Source: Rheinheimera faecalis
Lineage (GTDB): Bacteria; Pseudomonadota; Gammaproteobacteria; Enterobacterales; Alteromonadaceae
Direction: 5' to 3'
DNA length: 64,000 nucleotides
Assembly: GCF_021290965.1 (NCBI RefSeq)
Contig: NZ_JAJOYT010000008.1
Span: 1-64,000, forward strand
A program made the translations under genes and the position numbers. Position 1 is the stretch's first letter; each line of letters starts with the position of its first letter. The notes under the pieces were generated by a model that saw nothing but the letters and a program-made list of their open reading frames with translations, did not search any database and was not told the origin of the DNA. Shown in pieces: positions 9,423 through 17,685 of this stretch.

Positions 9423-9514
9423 GGCTATCGCTTCCCGCACCTGCTGCTAGATTAAGCATGCAAGTCAACAGAATTTCTATAACAACCACAAAAAACAACA
9501 AGAGGAAGACAACG

Positions 9515-9781
9515 ATGGCATTTCAAACAAATGAATTAGCCAAAGCCTATTGGCGGGAGAATATCTCGCTGATGCTCAAACTGCTGGCGGTCTGGTTTGC
9601 AGTATCCTTCGCAGCTGGGATTTTATTTGTAGACCAATTAAATATGGTGCAGTTTTTTGGCTTTAAGCTCGGATTCTGGTTCGCGCAGCAAGGCTCTATC
9701 TACACCTTCGTTCTGCTGATCTTTATTTACGTGATCAAGATGAATGCGCTTGATCGTAAATACGACGTCCACGAAGATTAA
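9515..9781 (+). CDS. DUF4212 symporter small subunit
   Basis: 88-residue membrane protein with two helices (about residues 17-40 and 52-75) and a charged C-terminus. It matches the DUF4212 (TIGR03647-type) putative solute:sodium symporter small subunit, seen in AYWRENISLMLKLLAVWF and IYVIKMNALDRKYDVHED. The ATG at 9515 follows AGAGGAAG and is preferred over the in-frame ATG at 9458. The larger symporter gene begins only 7 bp after its stop, so the two are clearly co-transcribed and probably form a two-subunit transporter, much like YjcH with ActP. Confidence 0.9.
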   Translation: MAFQTNELAKAYWRENISLMLKLLAVWFAVSFAAGILFVDQLNMVQFFGFKLGFWFAQQGSIYTFVLLIFIYVIKMNALDRKYDVHED

Positions 9782-9788
9782 GGGGTAG

Positions 9789-11507
9789 ATGATGGATTTA
9801 CAGACGTTAACCTACATTATTGTCGGTGCAACCTTTGCGTTGTACATCGGCATAGCCATTTGGGCCCGCGCTGGTTCAACACAAGAGTTCTACGTAGCTG
9901 GTGGCGGTGTATCGCCTTTAGCAAACGGTATGGCTACTGCTGCTGACTGGATGTCTGCCGCGTCATTTATTTCAATGGCCGGTTTAATTTCTTTTATGGG
10001 CTACGACGGTTCAGTTTACCTGATGGGTTGGACAGGCGGTTATGTGCTGCTGGCGTTGTGTTTAGCCCCCTACCTGCGTAAGTTTGGTAAGTTTACTGTG
10101 CCTGACTTTATCGGGGATCGTTACTACTCCCAAACTGCACGTACCGTTGCTGTTATTTGTGCCATTTTAATCTCCTTCACTTATGTGGCAGGCCAGATGC
10201 GTGGTGTTGGTGTGGTGTTCTCGCGTTTCCTTGAAGTGGATATCACAACCGGCGTGATCATAGGTATGGCAGTGGTATTTTTCTACGCTGTATTAGGTGG
10301 TATGAAAGGTATTACCTACACCCAGGTAGCTCAATACTGCGTGTTGATTTTTGCTTATATGGTTCCGGCTATCTTTATCTCTATCATGATCACAGGTCAT
10401 GTATTACCACAAACGGGTTTAGGTGCCACTTTATTGGATGGTTCAGGCATGCACTTGCTTGAACGACTGGATGGACTGTCCGCTGAATTGGGTTTTGCTG
10501 CTTATACGGAAGGGACTAAATCTACAGCAGATATCTTCGCTATTACCGCCGCCTTAATGGTGGGTACAGCAGGTTTACCTCACGTTATTGTTCGTTTCTT
10601 TACAGTACCACGCGTAAAAGATGCCCGTATTTCAGCGGGTTGGGCTTTGATTTTTATAAGCATTTTGTACACAACTGCTCCAGCCATTGGTGCTTTTGCC
10701 CGTTACAACATGATTGACACCATCAATGGTCCTGACGCTCAGGGTACTTTAGTGGCAGAAGCTCCAACCTGGATTAAAAACTGGGAAAAAACCGGCTTGA
10801 TTAAACACGAAGATAAAAATGGCGACGGTCGTATGTTCTACTCAGGTGATGAGCGCAACGAAATGACCATTGACCGTGACATCATGGTGTTAGCAAACCC
10901 GGAAATAGCTCAGTTGCCAGATTGGGTGATTGCGCTGGTCGCAGCTGGTGGTATAGCCGCAGCTTTATCTACAGCTGCAGGTTTGTTACTGGTGATCTCG
11001 ACGTCGATTTCGCACGATTTACTTAAACGAAATCTGATGCCCAAAATTACTGATAAGCAGGAATTGCTGGCTGCGCGATTGGCAGCGGCTGTGGCCATCA
11101 TAGTGGCGGGTTACTTAGGTATTAACCCACCAGGCTTTGTTGCGGAGGTGGTGGCTTTTGCCTTCGGCTTAGCAGCGGCGAGTTTCTTCCCTGCCATTAT
11201 TCTTGGTATTTTCTACAAGAAAATGAATAAGGAAGGTGCTATCGCCGGTATGTTGGCAGGTATTATTTTCACTGTGGGTTATATCCTGTACTTCAAGGGT
11301 ATTTTTATCACCCCATTTGCTGAAAACAAACCTGAGAACTGGTTGTTTGGTATCTCTCCTGAGGGTATAGGTACCGTAGGTATGGTAGTGAACTTTGTTG
11401 TAGCTTACGCCGTCAGCAAATTCACCAAAGAAGTGCCGCAGGATGTGCAGGATATTGTTGAACAAATCCGCTTTCCAAAAGGTGCAGGTGAAGCTCAGTC
11501 TCACTAA
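9789..11507 (+). CDS. sodium:solute symporter, ActP-like carboxylate permease
   Basis: 572-residue inner-membrane transporter of the SSS (SLC5) family with about 13 helices. Characteristic stretches are the N-terminal [27 protein letters not shown], the DFIGDRYYS motif near 110, and the [16 protein letters not shown] motif near 258 shared with ActP. A hydrophilic insert at about 320-365 separates the helical blocks. The small-subunit neighbour places it in the VC_2705-type subfamily rather than classical ActP, whose partner is YjcH. Substrates in this group are probably acetate, pyruvate or other short carboxylates, given the adjacent acetate regulators and the likely shared operator with acs. 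A second in-frame ATG immediately follows the first. Confidence 0.92.
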   Translation: MMDLQTLTYIIVGATFALYIGIAIWARAGSTQEFYVAGGGVSPLANGMATAADWMSAASFISMAGLISFMGYDGSVYLMGWTGGYVLLALCLAPYLRKFGKFTVPDFIGDRYYSQTARTVAVICAILISFTYVAGQMRGVGVVFSRFLEVDITTGVIIGMAVVFFYAVLGGMKGITYTQVAQYCVLIFAYMVPAIFISIMITGHVLPQTGLGATLLDGSGMHLLERLDGLSAELGFAAYTEGTKSTADIFAITAALMVGTAGLPHVIVRFFTVPRVKDARISAGWALIFISILYTTAPAIGAFARYNMIDTINGPDAQGTLVAEAPTWIKNWEKTGLIKHEDKNGDGRMFYSGDERNEMTIDRDIMVLANPEIAQLPDWVIALVAAGGIAAALSTAAGLLLVISTSISHDLLKRNLMPKITDKQELLAARLAAAVAIIVAGYLGINPPGFVAEVVAFAFGLAAASFFPAIILGIFYKKMNKEGAIAGMLAGIIFTVGYILYFKGIFITPFAENKPENWLFGISPEGIGTVGMVVNFVVAYAVSKFTKEVPQDVQDIVEQIRFPKGAGEAQSH

Positions 11508-11531
11508 GTTAGGCTAGAAAAAACAGACCTG

Positions 11532-11560
11532 ATAAGGCGTGGTAACACGCCTTATTTTTT
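11532..11560 (+). terminator. symporter operon terminator
   Basis: Perfect 10-bp stem ATAAGGCGTG/CACGCCTTAT with a GTAA loop followed by a run of T residues. It lies 25 bp after the symporter stop and before the DUF294 gene. Some readthrough into the next genes is possible. Confidence 0.85.
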
Positions 11561-11579
11561 GACAAAGCAGGAAGGTTGT

Positions 11580-13400
11580 ATGCAGGTTCAGGAAGTTGTT
11601 TCTTTTTTGCAGCAAACGCCCCCTTTTGACGACTTAGCGCCTCACGCGCTTGAAACGCTGAGCAGGGATTTAACTGTGCTCTATCTGGCAGCAGGTGAAG
11701 AACTGCAACCCGAACCACAACTTCTGTTGATACGCTCAGGCTTATTTGCATTGCATACCGAACAGCAGCGCATCACGCATTTACAATGCGGTGATTTTTA
11801 TGGTTATCAGTTACTGCTGACAGGCCTTGCCGACCCCGACACCATCCGATGTGAAGAAGATGGGCTGGTGTATTTTTTACCCCAGGAAAGTTTTGATAAA
11901 TTACGTCATCAATACAAAAATTTTGATTTATTTTTCCAGCGCTTATTTAGTCGCCGCTTGCATCTGTATCAAAGCAGTCAACAACAAACAACCTCGACTT
12001 TAAAAGTTGCCGATTTAGTCACCAGACGTAAAGTCTCTATTGAAAGCTCCAGCACAGTACAGCACGCCGCCATGCTGATGACAGAGCAACGGGTCTCTTG
12101 TGTATTAATTGAAAAAGACGAAAAACTGGTAGGAATTCTGACCGACCGAGATTTGCGAAGTCGTGTGCTGGCTAAAAACTTGCCCGCGTCAACCACGGTC
12201 TCCCAGGTAATGACGAAAACACCTCAAAGTATAGAAATCGACCGCTTTGCGTTTGAAGCCATACAGCAGATGAGCCAACACAATATTCATCATTTACCCG
12301 TAGAAGAACAAGGCAAAGCTGTGGGAGTGCTCACCACCACGGATTTAATCCGTAGTCAGCAGGAACACCCGGTATTTCTTATCAGCCATATTCACCGTCA
12401 GCATAAAGCTGAAGGTTTGCATGCCATTACTCCACAAGTGCAGCAACTGGCAATACAACTGGCTGAGCAGCAAATCCCCTCTTATGAAGTCAGCAGCGTA
12501 CTCACCAGCATTATGGATGCCTTAGCCCAAAGCTGGTTACAGATCGCAGAACAACAACTAGGCCCTGCCCCTTGTGTCTATAGCTGGATGGTGTTCGGCT
12601 CTCAGGCCAGGCGCGATATGTTACCCAGTGCCGATCAGGATAATGCCCTGTTGCTGGAAAAAGAGCCCAGTGGTGCAGTCGCTGATTACTTTTCAGCACT
12701 GTCAGATATTGTTTGTCATGGTTTGGCATCCTCAGGCCAGGTGCTTTGTGAGGGCCATATTATGGCCTCTAACCCGGAATTGCGGTTAAGCCTGAAAGGC
12801 TGGTCAGGCCGTTTTGCCAAATGGCTCAATACGCCGGACCCGCAAGCTCTTTTAAACAGCAGTATCTTTTTTGATATGCGCCTTGTTCATGGCAGTAAAG
12901 GCTTATTTAACGTGCTGCAGGAAGACGTGCTGGCACGCTGCAAAAATAACGAATTATTTTTATATCAGCTCGCTAAAAATGCTACTGAGCGCCAGCCTCC
13001 ACTTGGATTTTTTAAACACTTTTTGCTGGAGCAAGATGGCCGTCAGCGCAAAGGACTGGATTTAAAAAAGCGTGGTGTAAGCCTCATCACAGATTTAGTC
13101 CGGGTTTATGCTTTATCTGCAGGCATTCATGCGGTCAACACCAGAGAGCGCCTGGCTCTATTGCAGCAACAGGCTGTGCTGACTCAGCGCCAGCAGCAGA
13201 ACTTACAAGGTGCTTTTGACGTATTGGCTAATCTGCGCTGGCAATTGCAGGCACAAGATCTGAAACGCGGCAGACACTTATCCAATTTGCTGGACCCTGC
13301 CCAACTGAGCTTGCTGCAACGCCATCAGTTAAAAGATGCTTTTGCTGTATTAAGTGACGAGCAACAAATACTCAGACAACGTTTTTGCCGGGAAATTTAA
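11580..13400 (+). CDS. cNMP/CBS/DUF294 nucleotidyltransferase-like signalling protein
   Basis: About 606 residues, cytoplasmic. Order of domains: a cyclic-nucleotide-binding-like fold (about 1-120), a pair of CBS domains (about 140-265, with VLIEKDEKLVGILTDRDLRSR and a VGVLTTTDLIRSQ repeat), and a DUF294 nucleotidyltransferase-like domain with the FGSQARRDMLPSADQDNALL motif near 345. A DUF294 C-terminal helical domain completes it. The DQD motif suggests GlnD-like nucleotide transfer, but the reaction is unproven for this family. The start used is the ATG at 11580, preceded by AGGAAGG. The next gene starts directly at the stop codon (TAA then ATG), so the two are translationally coupled. The same pair beside acetate symporters is common, suggesting a role in carbon or nucleotide-dependent control. 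Confidence 0.88.
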   Translation: MQVQEVVSFLQQTPPFDDLAPHALETLSRDLTVLYLAAGEELQPEPQLLLIRSGLFALHTEQQRITHLQCGDFYGYQLLLTGLADPDTIRCEEDGLVYFLPQESFDKLRHQYKNFDLFFQRLFSRRLHLYQSSQQQTTSTLKVADLVTRRKVSIESSSTVQHAAMLMTEQRVSCVLIEKDEKLVGILTDRDLRSRVLAKNLPASTTVSQVMTKTPQSIEIDRFAFEAIQQMSQHNIHHLPVEEQGKAVGVLTTTDLIRSQQEHPVFLISHIHRQHKAEGLHAITPQVQQLAIQLAEQQIPSYEVSSVLTSIMDALAQSWLQIAEQQLGPAPCVYSWMVFGSQARRDMLPSADQDNALLLEKEPSGAVADYFSALSDIVCHGLASSGQVLCEGHIMASNPELRLSLKGWSGRFAKWLNTPDPQALLNSSIFFDMRLVHGSKGLFNVLQEDVLARCKNNELFLYQLAKNATERQPPLGFFKHFLLEQDGRQRKGLDLKKRGVSLITDLVRVYALSAGIHAVNTRERLALLQQQAVLTQRQQQNLQGAFDVLANLRWQLQAQDLKRGRHLSNLLDPAQLSLLQRHQLKDAFAVLSDEQQILRQRFCREI

Positions 13401-14060
13401 ATGTGGAACTGGCTAAAAAAACCAGTGGCAGTACATCAATTGGTGCTGGACTACGAAAATGAGTACAGTCTGGATAAACAAAGTCTGGCCAGTAAGGCCA
13501 CTTATTTAGTACTGGACTTTGAAACCACAGGGCTGGATGCTAAAAAACATCATATTGTCAGTGCAGGTTGGGTAAAAATCTCCGGCAGCAGAATTCATCT
13601 AAATTCGGCGCAGTACCTATTGGTAAAAAGCCCGGCATCCGTTGGCCAAAGTGCGGTGATCCATGGTCTGCATAATAACGAAGTGCAACAAGGCCTGGAG
13701 CTGGAGGACTTCTTAAGCCTGTTGCTTAACGAGCTAAAAAGTTCTGTGCTGGTGTCGCATCACAGCGCACTTGAGCTTAACTTCTTAAAACAAAGCTGCC
13801 AGAACTGCTTTGGCAGATCCCCAGCCTTTAAAGCTGTCGACACTTTAAAACTTGAACTCTACAAAATGCAGCTCAAAGGTGGACCCGTTGCGCAAAACTC
13901 ATTGAGTTTGCCTGCCTGCCTGGCCCGTTACCAATTGCCTGAAGTGACCGAACATCATGCCTTATCCGATGCCTTTGCCTGCGCTCAGCTGTTGCTGGCA
14001 CAACTAAAAACCAGAGGAGCCTCCTGCACTTTGGCTGAACTTTTTCAACAAAGCCGCTAA
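13401..14060 (+). CDS. DEDDh-type 3'-5' exonuclease (DnaQ-like)
   Basis: 219-residue protein of the DNA polymerase III epsilon-like RNase H fold. Motif ExoI is VLDFETTGLD near residue 37. ExoIII is HHALSDAFACAQLLL near 190, which has the expected His-x4-Asp. The region corresponding to ExoII reads SHHSALELNFL, so the usual Asp looks replaced by Glu. This may weaken but need not abolish metal binding. It begins immediately after the stop of the DUF294 gene, indicating a two-gene unit. Such genes are frequently found beside DUF294/CBS proteins, but the biological substrate is unknown. Confidence 0.85.
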   Translation: MWNWLKKPVAVHQLVLDYENEYSLDKQSLASKATYLVLDFETTGLDAKKHHIVSAGWVKISGSRIHLNSAQYLLVKSPASVGQSAVIHGLHNNEVQQGLELEDFLSLLLNELKSSVLVSHHSALELNFLKQSCQNCFGRSPAFKAVDTLKLELYKMQLKGGPVAQNSLSLPACLARYQLPEVTEHHALSDAFACAQLLLAQLKTRGASCTLAELFQQSR

Positions 14061-14107
14061 TCAACCGGAAACGAAACTCAAGGATCAGATACCGACGACC
14101 AGAAAGC

Positions 14108-14136
14108 AAAAAGCCAGGCTAATGCCTGGCTTTTTC
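14108..14136. terminator. bidirectional terminator, exonuclease/fadE
   Basis: Stem AGCCAGGC/GCCTGGCT with a TAAT loop, with A-run before and T-run after. It sits between the convergent exonuclease and fadE genes and can serve both strands. Confidence 0.85.
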
Positions 14137-14151
14137 TATTTAAACAGCGAC

Positions 14152-16449
14152 TTAAATTGCGTTATCTGATAATACGCCAGGCTTAAAGCTATCCACACTG
14201 ATAGAAGCAAAACGCAGTTCGTTCATACGAACCAGTTGCTTAGCTTCATCTGCGTTAATCACATTCAGTTCCAGAGCTTTGGCAATCAACTGCTCCATAG
14301 GAATTTTACGTGGCAGAGTGGCTTGTTTTTGTGCGGCGTAAATCTTTTTCATGACAGGCTGAGCTTCATGCACTGCAATAAATGCCGATTCCATTAAACC
14401 TGTTGGGTCTTCATCGCCTTCACCAATAAAACATAAGTGCGTTAAACGGTCACGAATCACACCTGGTTTTAACAGCGCGTCTGAAATCTCCTGAGTAACC
14501 GCATCGGCTGGCATTTTGTAGCCAATACCAAATGGGAATACCAGAGTTTTTAGTAAACGCGCGACCACAGCACTTGGGAAATTCTGGAAGAAACCAGAAA
14601 AGGCTTTACCAATCTCAAACAGGTTACGCTCGATGGAGTAACGCACGAAAGGTAAATCTGCTACCTGACGGCCATTGTCTTCATAAAACTTCAGCACGGC
14701 AGAAGCTATATACAAGTGGCTTAATACGTCGCCTAAACGGGCAGACAGCATTTCTTTACGTTTTAAATCACCACCTAACATCAGCATGGAGAAATCAGCG
14801 CTTAACGCCAAAGCACGGCTCATGCGGCTTAACTGCTTGTAGTATTTTGCAGTCTCGCCAGACACAGGGCTTGAGTTAAAACGACCTAAAGTTAAACCCT
14901 GCCACAGCGCACCAAAAGTATTACCCAACGCAAAACCTATGTGCTTCATCAGCAGGCTGTCGAATTGCTGTAAGCCTTCTTCAGCATTTGGATTCGCCGC
15001 AGCTTCTAATTCCTGCAATACATATGGATGGCAACGGGTTGCGCCCTGGCCAAAAATCATCAGGTTACGGGTTAAAATATTCGCACCTTCTACCGTGATA
15101 GAAATAGGAATGCCCATATAACCGTGCGCCAGATAGTTTTTAGGACCGACCTGAATAGCGCGGCCTGAGTGAATATCAAAAGCGTCGTTTAACAAAGTAC
15201 GGGACATTTCTGTCATATGATACTTGGCAATAGCAGTCACTACAGAAGGGCTCAGGTTTAAGTCGATAGCACCAGCTGTCATCACACGCATCGCTTCTAA
15301 GCTATAGGTGTAAGCACCAATACGGCCTAAACTTTCCTGCACACCTTCAAACTTACCTATGGCCATACCAAACTGCTGACGCACATAAGAGTAAGCGCCA
15401 GTCATACGGGTAGCTAAATGGCCTGTCGCTGTCGCCAGAGCTGGCAAAGAAATACCACGACCTGCTGATAAACACTCCACCAGCATACGCCAGCCGCGAC
15501 CTGCGTAGTCAGGACCACCGATAATCCAGTCAAGAGGAATAAATACATCTTTACCGTAGGTGGTACCGTTCATAAAGGCCATATTCATTGGGAAATGACG
15601 ATCGCCAATTTCAACACCTTCATGACTGGTTGGGATCAAAGCACAAGTAATACCCAGCTCAGTTTTTTCACCCAGCAAATTTTCCGGGTCATACAGCTTA
15701 AAGGCCAGACCTAATACAGTAGCCACTGGTGCCAGCGTGATGTAACGCTTATCCCAGTTCAGGCGGATACCTAAGACTTCCTGACCTTCAAACTGACCTT
15801 TACAAATCACGCCCGTATCAGGAATACCACCAGCATCAGAACCCGCTTCCGGGCCTGTTAAAGCAAAACAAGGCACTTCTTTACCTGCGGCTAAGCCTGG
15901 TAACCAACGGTCTTTTTGTTCCTGTGTACCGTAGTGCATCAGAAGCTCGCCAGGGCCTAAAGAGTTAGGCACCATCACAGTCACAGCAGCAGTTAAGCTG
16001 CGCGTTGCAATGCGCGATACAATAGTCGAGTTGGCAATAGCAGAGAATTCGCGGCCACCGTAGCTTTTTGGAATAATCATCGCAAAAAAGCCGTTGTCCT
16101 TGATGTATTGCCAGACTTCAGGCGGTAAATCGCGCTGTTCCTGCACAATTTTGTAGTCATCCAGCATCTTCAGCAGGGTGTCTACTTCATTGTCCATAAA
16201 AGCCTGTTCTTCGGCAGACAATTCAGCTTTAGGAATAGCATGCAGCTTTTTCCAGTCTGGTTTGCCCTGAAACAAGTCACCATCCCACCAGACATCCCCT
16301 GCTTCCATAGCTTCACGTTCTGTATCCGACAGCGGCGGTAAAATTTTCTTAAAGATGCCAAACACAGGTTTGGTGATCAGGTTACGTCGAATGTCTGCCA
16401 CACCGAGCACAACAATCAACACAACCAACAGCAGGATCAGAATTGACAT
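14152..16449 (-). CDS. fadE: acyl-CoA dehydrogenase FadE
   Basis: 765-residue enzyme of the FadE branch, catalysing the first, FAD-dependent dehydrogenation of fatty acyl-CoA in beta-oxidation. An N-terminal membrane-anchoring helix (about 2-20) is followed by the dehydrogenase body. The FALTGPEAGSDAGGIPD motif lies near 195, the flavin/substrate region FMNGTTYGKDVFIPLDWI is near 300 and the C-terminal extension is typical of FadE. E. coli FadE is slightly longer at 814 residues. AAGGACC precedes the ATG. It lies 18 bp downstream of a PsrA-like TetR regulator on the same strand, forming a psrA-fadE operon as seen in Shewanella. Confidence 0.95.
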   Translation of the reverse strand: MSILILLLVVLIVVLGVADIRRNLITKPVFGIFKKILPPLSDTEREAMEAGDVWWDGDLFQGKPDWKKLHAIPKAELSAEEQAFMDNEVDTLLKMLDDYKIVQEQRDLPPEVWQYIKDNGFFAMIIPKSYGGREFSAIANSTIVSRIATRSLTAAVTVMVPNSLGPGELLMHYGTQEQKDRWLPGLAAGKEVPCFALTGPEAGSDAGGIPDTGVICKGQFEGQEVLGIRLNWDKRYITLAPVATVLGLAFKLYDPENLLGEKTELGITCALIPTSHEGVEIGDRHFPMNMAFMNGTTYGKDVFIPLDWIIGGPDYAGRGWRMLVECLSAGRGISLPALATATGHLATRMTGAYSYVRQQFGMAIGKFEGVQESLGRIGAYTYSLEAMRVMTAGAIDLNLSPSVVTAIAKYHMTEMSRTLLNDAFDIHSGRAIQVGPKNYLAHGYMGIPISITVEGANILTRNLMIFGQGATRCHPYVLQELEAAANPNAEEGLQQFDSLLMKHIGFALGNTFGALWQGLTLGRFNSSPVSGETAKYYKQLSRMSRALALSADFSMLMLGGDLKRKEMLSARLGDVLSHLYIASAVLKFYEDNGRQVADLPFVRYSIERNLFEIGKAFSGFFQNFPSAVVARLLKTLVFPFGIGYKMPADAVTQEISDALLKPGVIRDRLTHLCFIGEGDEDPTGLMESAFIAVHEAQPVMKKIYAAQKQATLPRKIPMEQLIAKALELNVINADEAKQLVRMNELRFASISVDSFKPGVLSDNAI

Positions 16450-16467
16450 AATAAGGTCCTTGAGGAT

Positions 16468-17121
16468 TTAGTGAGTTTGACTTGCTAAAGTTAAAGGTGA
16501 CGCTATACCAGCAGCTAAATAAGGGATTAGCCTGTGGATCACGCCTTCTATTTCTACATTTTCGTTAAAATCTGCTGCCGCAATTTCCTGTAACGCCTGA
16601 TTCGACGCCATGGTAAAGACCACAGTGCCGAGCGAAAAATGCAGGCGCCAGAAGATTTCACTGGCGGGTAAATCAGGACAAGCCTGCTGCACCAGCAAGA
16701 CAAATTTGTCCAGAGTACGGCCATAATGATGGTTGAAAAACCAACGCAAATGACCTTGCACATCGGTATAACCCCGCCCCAGTAACTGCAAAAACATCCG
16801 GGTGCCGTGATGCTGCACTTTATTCAGCTCCAGCAACGGTTTGATAAATACCGACAGCACCGCCGTTAAATCATTTTGCTTCTGACTGGATAATAGCTGA
16901 CTAAACTCCTGATCTAAACGTGGCATTAACACCGACAAATATCGCTGCAATACCGACTGAATCAACTCTTTTTTTGAGCCAAAATGATAGTTCACCGCCG
17001 CCAGATTCACCTGAGCCATGCTGGTGATTTGGCGTAATGAGGTGTCAGCAAAACCAGTGGACGCAAAAAGCTGCTCAGCTGCATCCAGAATTTTGTCCTG
17101 AGTTGTTGTTTTATTCACCAT
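16468..17121 (-). CDS. psrA: TetR-family regulator, PsrA-like
   Basis: About 217 residues from the ATG at 17121. Upstream in-frame codons to 17238 are rejected because they lack a ribosome site and would read through the operator. The N-terminal helix-turn-helix is typical TetR: TTQDKILDAAEQLFASTGF, TSLRQITSMAQVNLAAVNYHF, GSKKELIQSVLQR. The C-terminal ligand domain is similar to PsrA, which senses long-chain acyl-CoA or fatty acids and represses beta-oxidation genes in Pseudomonas and Shewanella. It directly precedes fadE. A CAAAC-N4-GTTTT inverted repeat just upstream of the start suggests autoregulation of the operon. Confidence 0.87.
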   Translation of the reverse strand: MVNKTTTQDKILDAAEQLFASTGFADTSLRQITSMAQVNLAAVNYHFGSKKELIQSVLQRYLSVLMPRLDQEFSQLLSSQKQNDLTAVLSVFIKPLLELNKVQHHGTRMFLQLLGRGYTDVQGHLRWFFNHHYGRTLDKFVLLVQQACPDLPASEIFWRLHFSLGTVVFTMASNQALQEIAAADFNENVEIEGVIHRLIPYLAAGIASPLTLASQTH

Positions 17122-17136
17122 AGCCCTGACTAAATT

Positions 17137-17150
17137 AAAACACTTGTTTG
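17137..17150. promoter_or_regulatory. PsrA-like operator
   Basis: AAAAC-ACTT-GTTTG, an imperfect palindrome that on the minus strand reads CAAAC-AAGT-GTTTT. It lies 16 bp upstream of the chosen psrA start. Further CAAAC/GTTTG half-sites follow at 17155-17164. It matches the general PsrA pattern (G/C)AAAC-N2-4-GTTT(G/C). The name rests on family knowledge and position. Confidence 0.62.
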
Positions 17151-17322
17151 AAATGTACGTTTGAAAAAAAACACTGTCAAGCGAGCAAGAGATAAAAACA
17201 CCATTCTGGTCAGACGAGCGGAAGAAATCACATATCATTTACAATAAAAAGGCAAAATAGAGACAAACTTCGCCCCTTAAAGGTGCAAAATGCTGTAACT
17301 GCTCATTGCTTAAAAAAAGCGC

Positions 17323-17351
17323 TTGACATCAATAGCAGGATCAGACAATTT
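17323..17351 (+). promoter_or_regulatory. candidate sigma-70 promoter
   Basis: TTGACA at 17323-17328 is a perfect -35 box. The -10 is less clear; GACAAT/CAATTT sits 15-17 bp downstream. It would transcribe the small ORF at 17391 and then the TonB receptor. Confidence 0.5.
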
Positions 17352-17390
17352 TGAGGCATACCAACACTACTCAATTTATAGGAGAGCAAA

Positions 17391-17465
17391 ATGCAACGTT
17401 GTGCTGCAAACCCAAACAGCTACTACTGCTCTACCTATTACCTTTCCGAGTGGTTCAATAATTAG
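17391..17465 (+). CDS. 24-residue leader ORF
   Basis: ATG preceded by AGGAG at a good distance (TATAGGAGAGCAAA), ending at TAG. The encoded peptide begins MQRCAANPNSYYC and ends YLSEWFNN. It is rich in Tyr and Asn, with two Cys and one Trp. There is no signal peptide. It lies about 220 bp upstream of the TonB-receptor ATG behind a likely promoter. It may be a regulatory leader peptide or a small protein. It does not resemble PqqA, since it lacks the spaced Glu/Tyr motif. The ribosome site and position are the only support. Confidence 0.4.
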   Translation: MQRCAANPNSYYCSTYYLSEWFNN

Positions 17466-17685
17466 AACAGCTTCTGCCATAGCCAGAAGTGTGTTCTGTT
17501 TGTCTGTGTTTTACAGCTACAACTAACACCACACTTATTTGCATGCTGACATCATCTCTCAGGCCTAGATCCGTCTGATTTTTGCTGTGGCTGTTTAATT
17601 TGCTGCGCTTCTCGCTCTGGCACGCCCTTTTTTATTCGAAAAAAACAGATTGCCATCAGGCAACACCAAAACCAGAGGAAGCACT

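Larger units (their letters stand above)
17239..17685. other. 447-bp leader region before TonB receptor
   Basis: No large gene. It holds a probable sigma-70 promoter (TTGACA at 17323), a 24-codon ORF with a strong ribosome site (17391-17465), a weak CTTCTG/CAGAAG hairpin at about 17470-17490, and then about 190 bp of pyrimidine-rich sequence up to the receptor start. No Fur box was recognised. Transcription from 17323 would give a leader of more than 300 nt. Confidence 0.5.

Noticed and set aside
16468-17238. Extended upstream start for the TetR regulator
   Set aside because: The extra 39 codons include the operator-like sequence, lack a ribosome site and are not TetR-like, so the ATG at 17121 is used.
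17391-17465. PqqA-like or bacteriocin precursor reading of the 24-codon ORF
   Set aside because: It lacks the Glu/Tyr motif of PqqA and no biosynthesis or export genes are adjacent, so only a leader/small-ORF call is kept.
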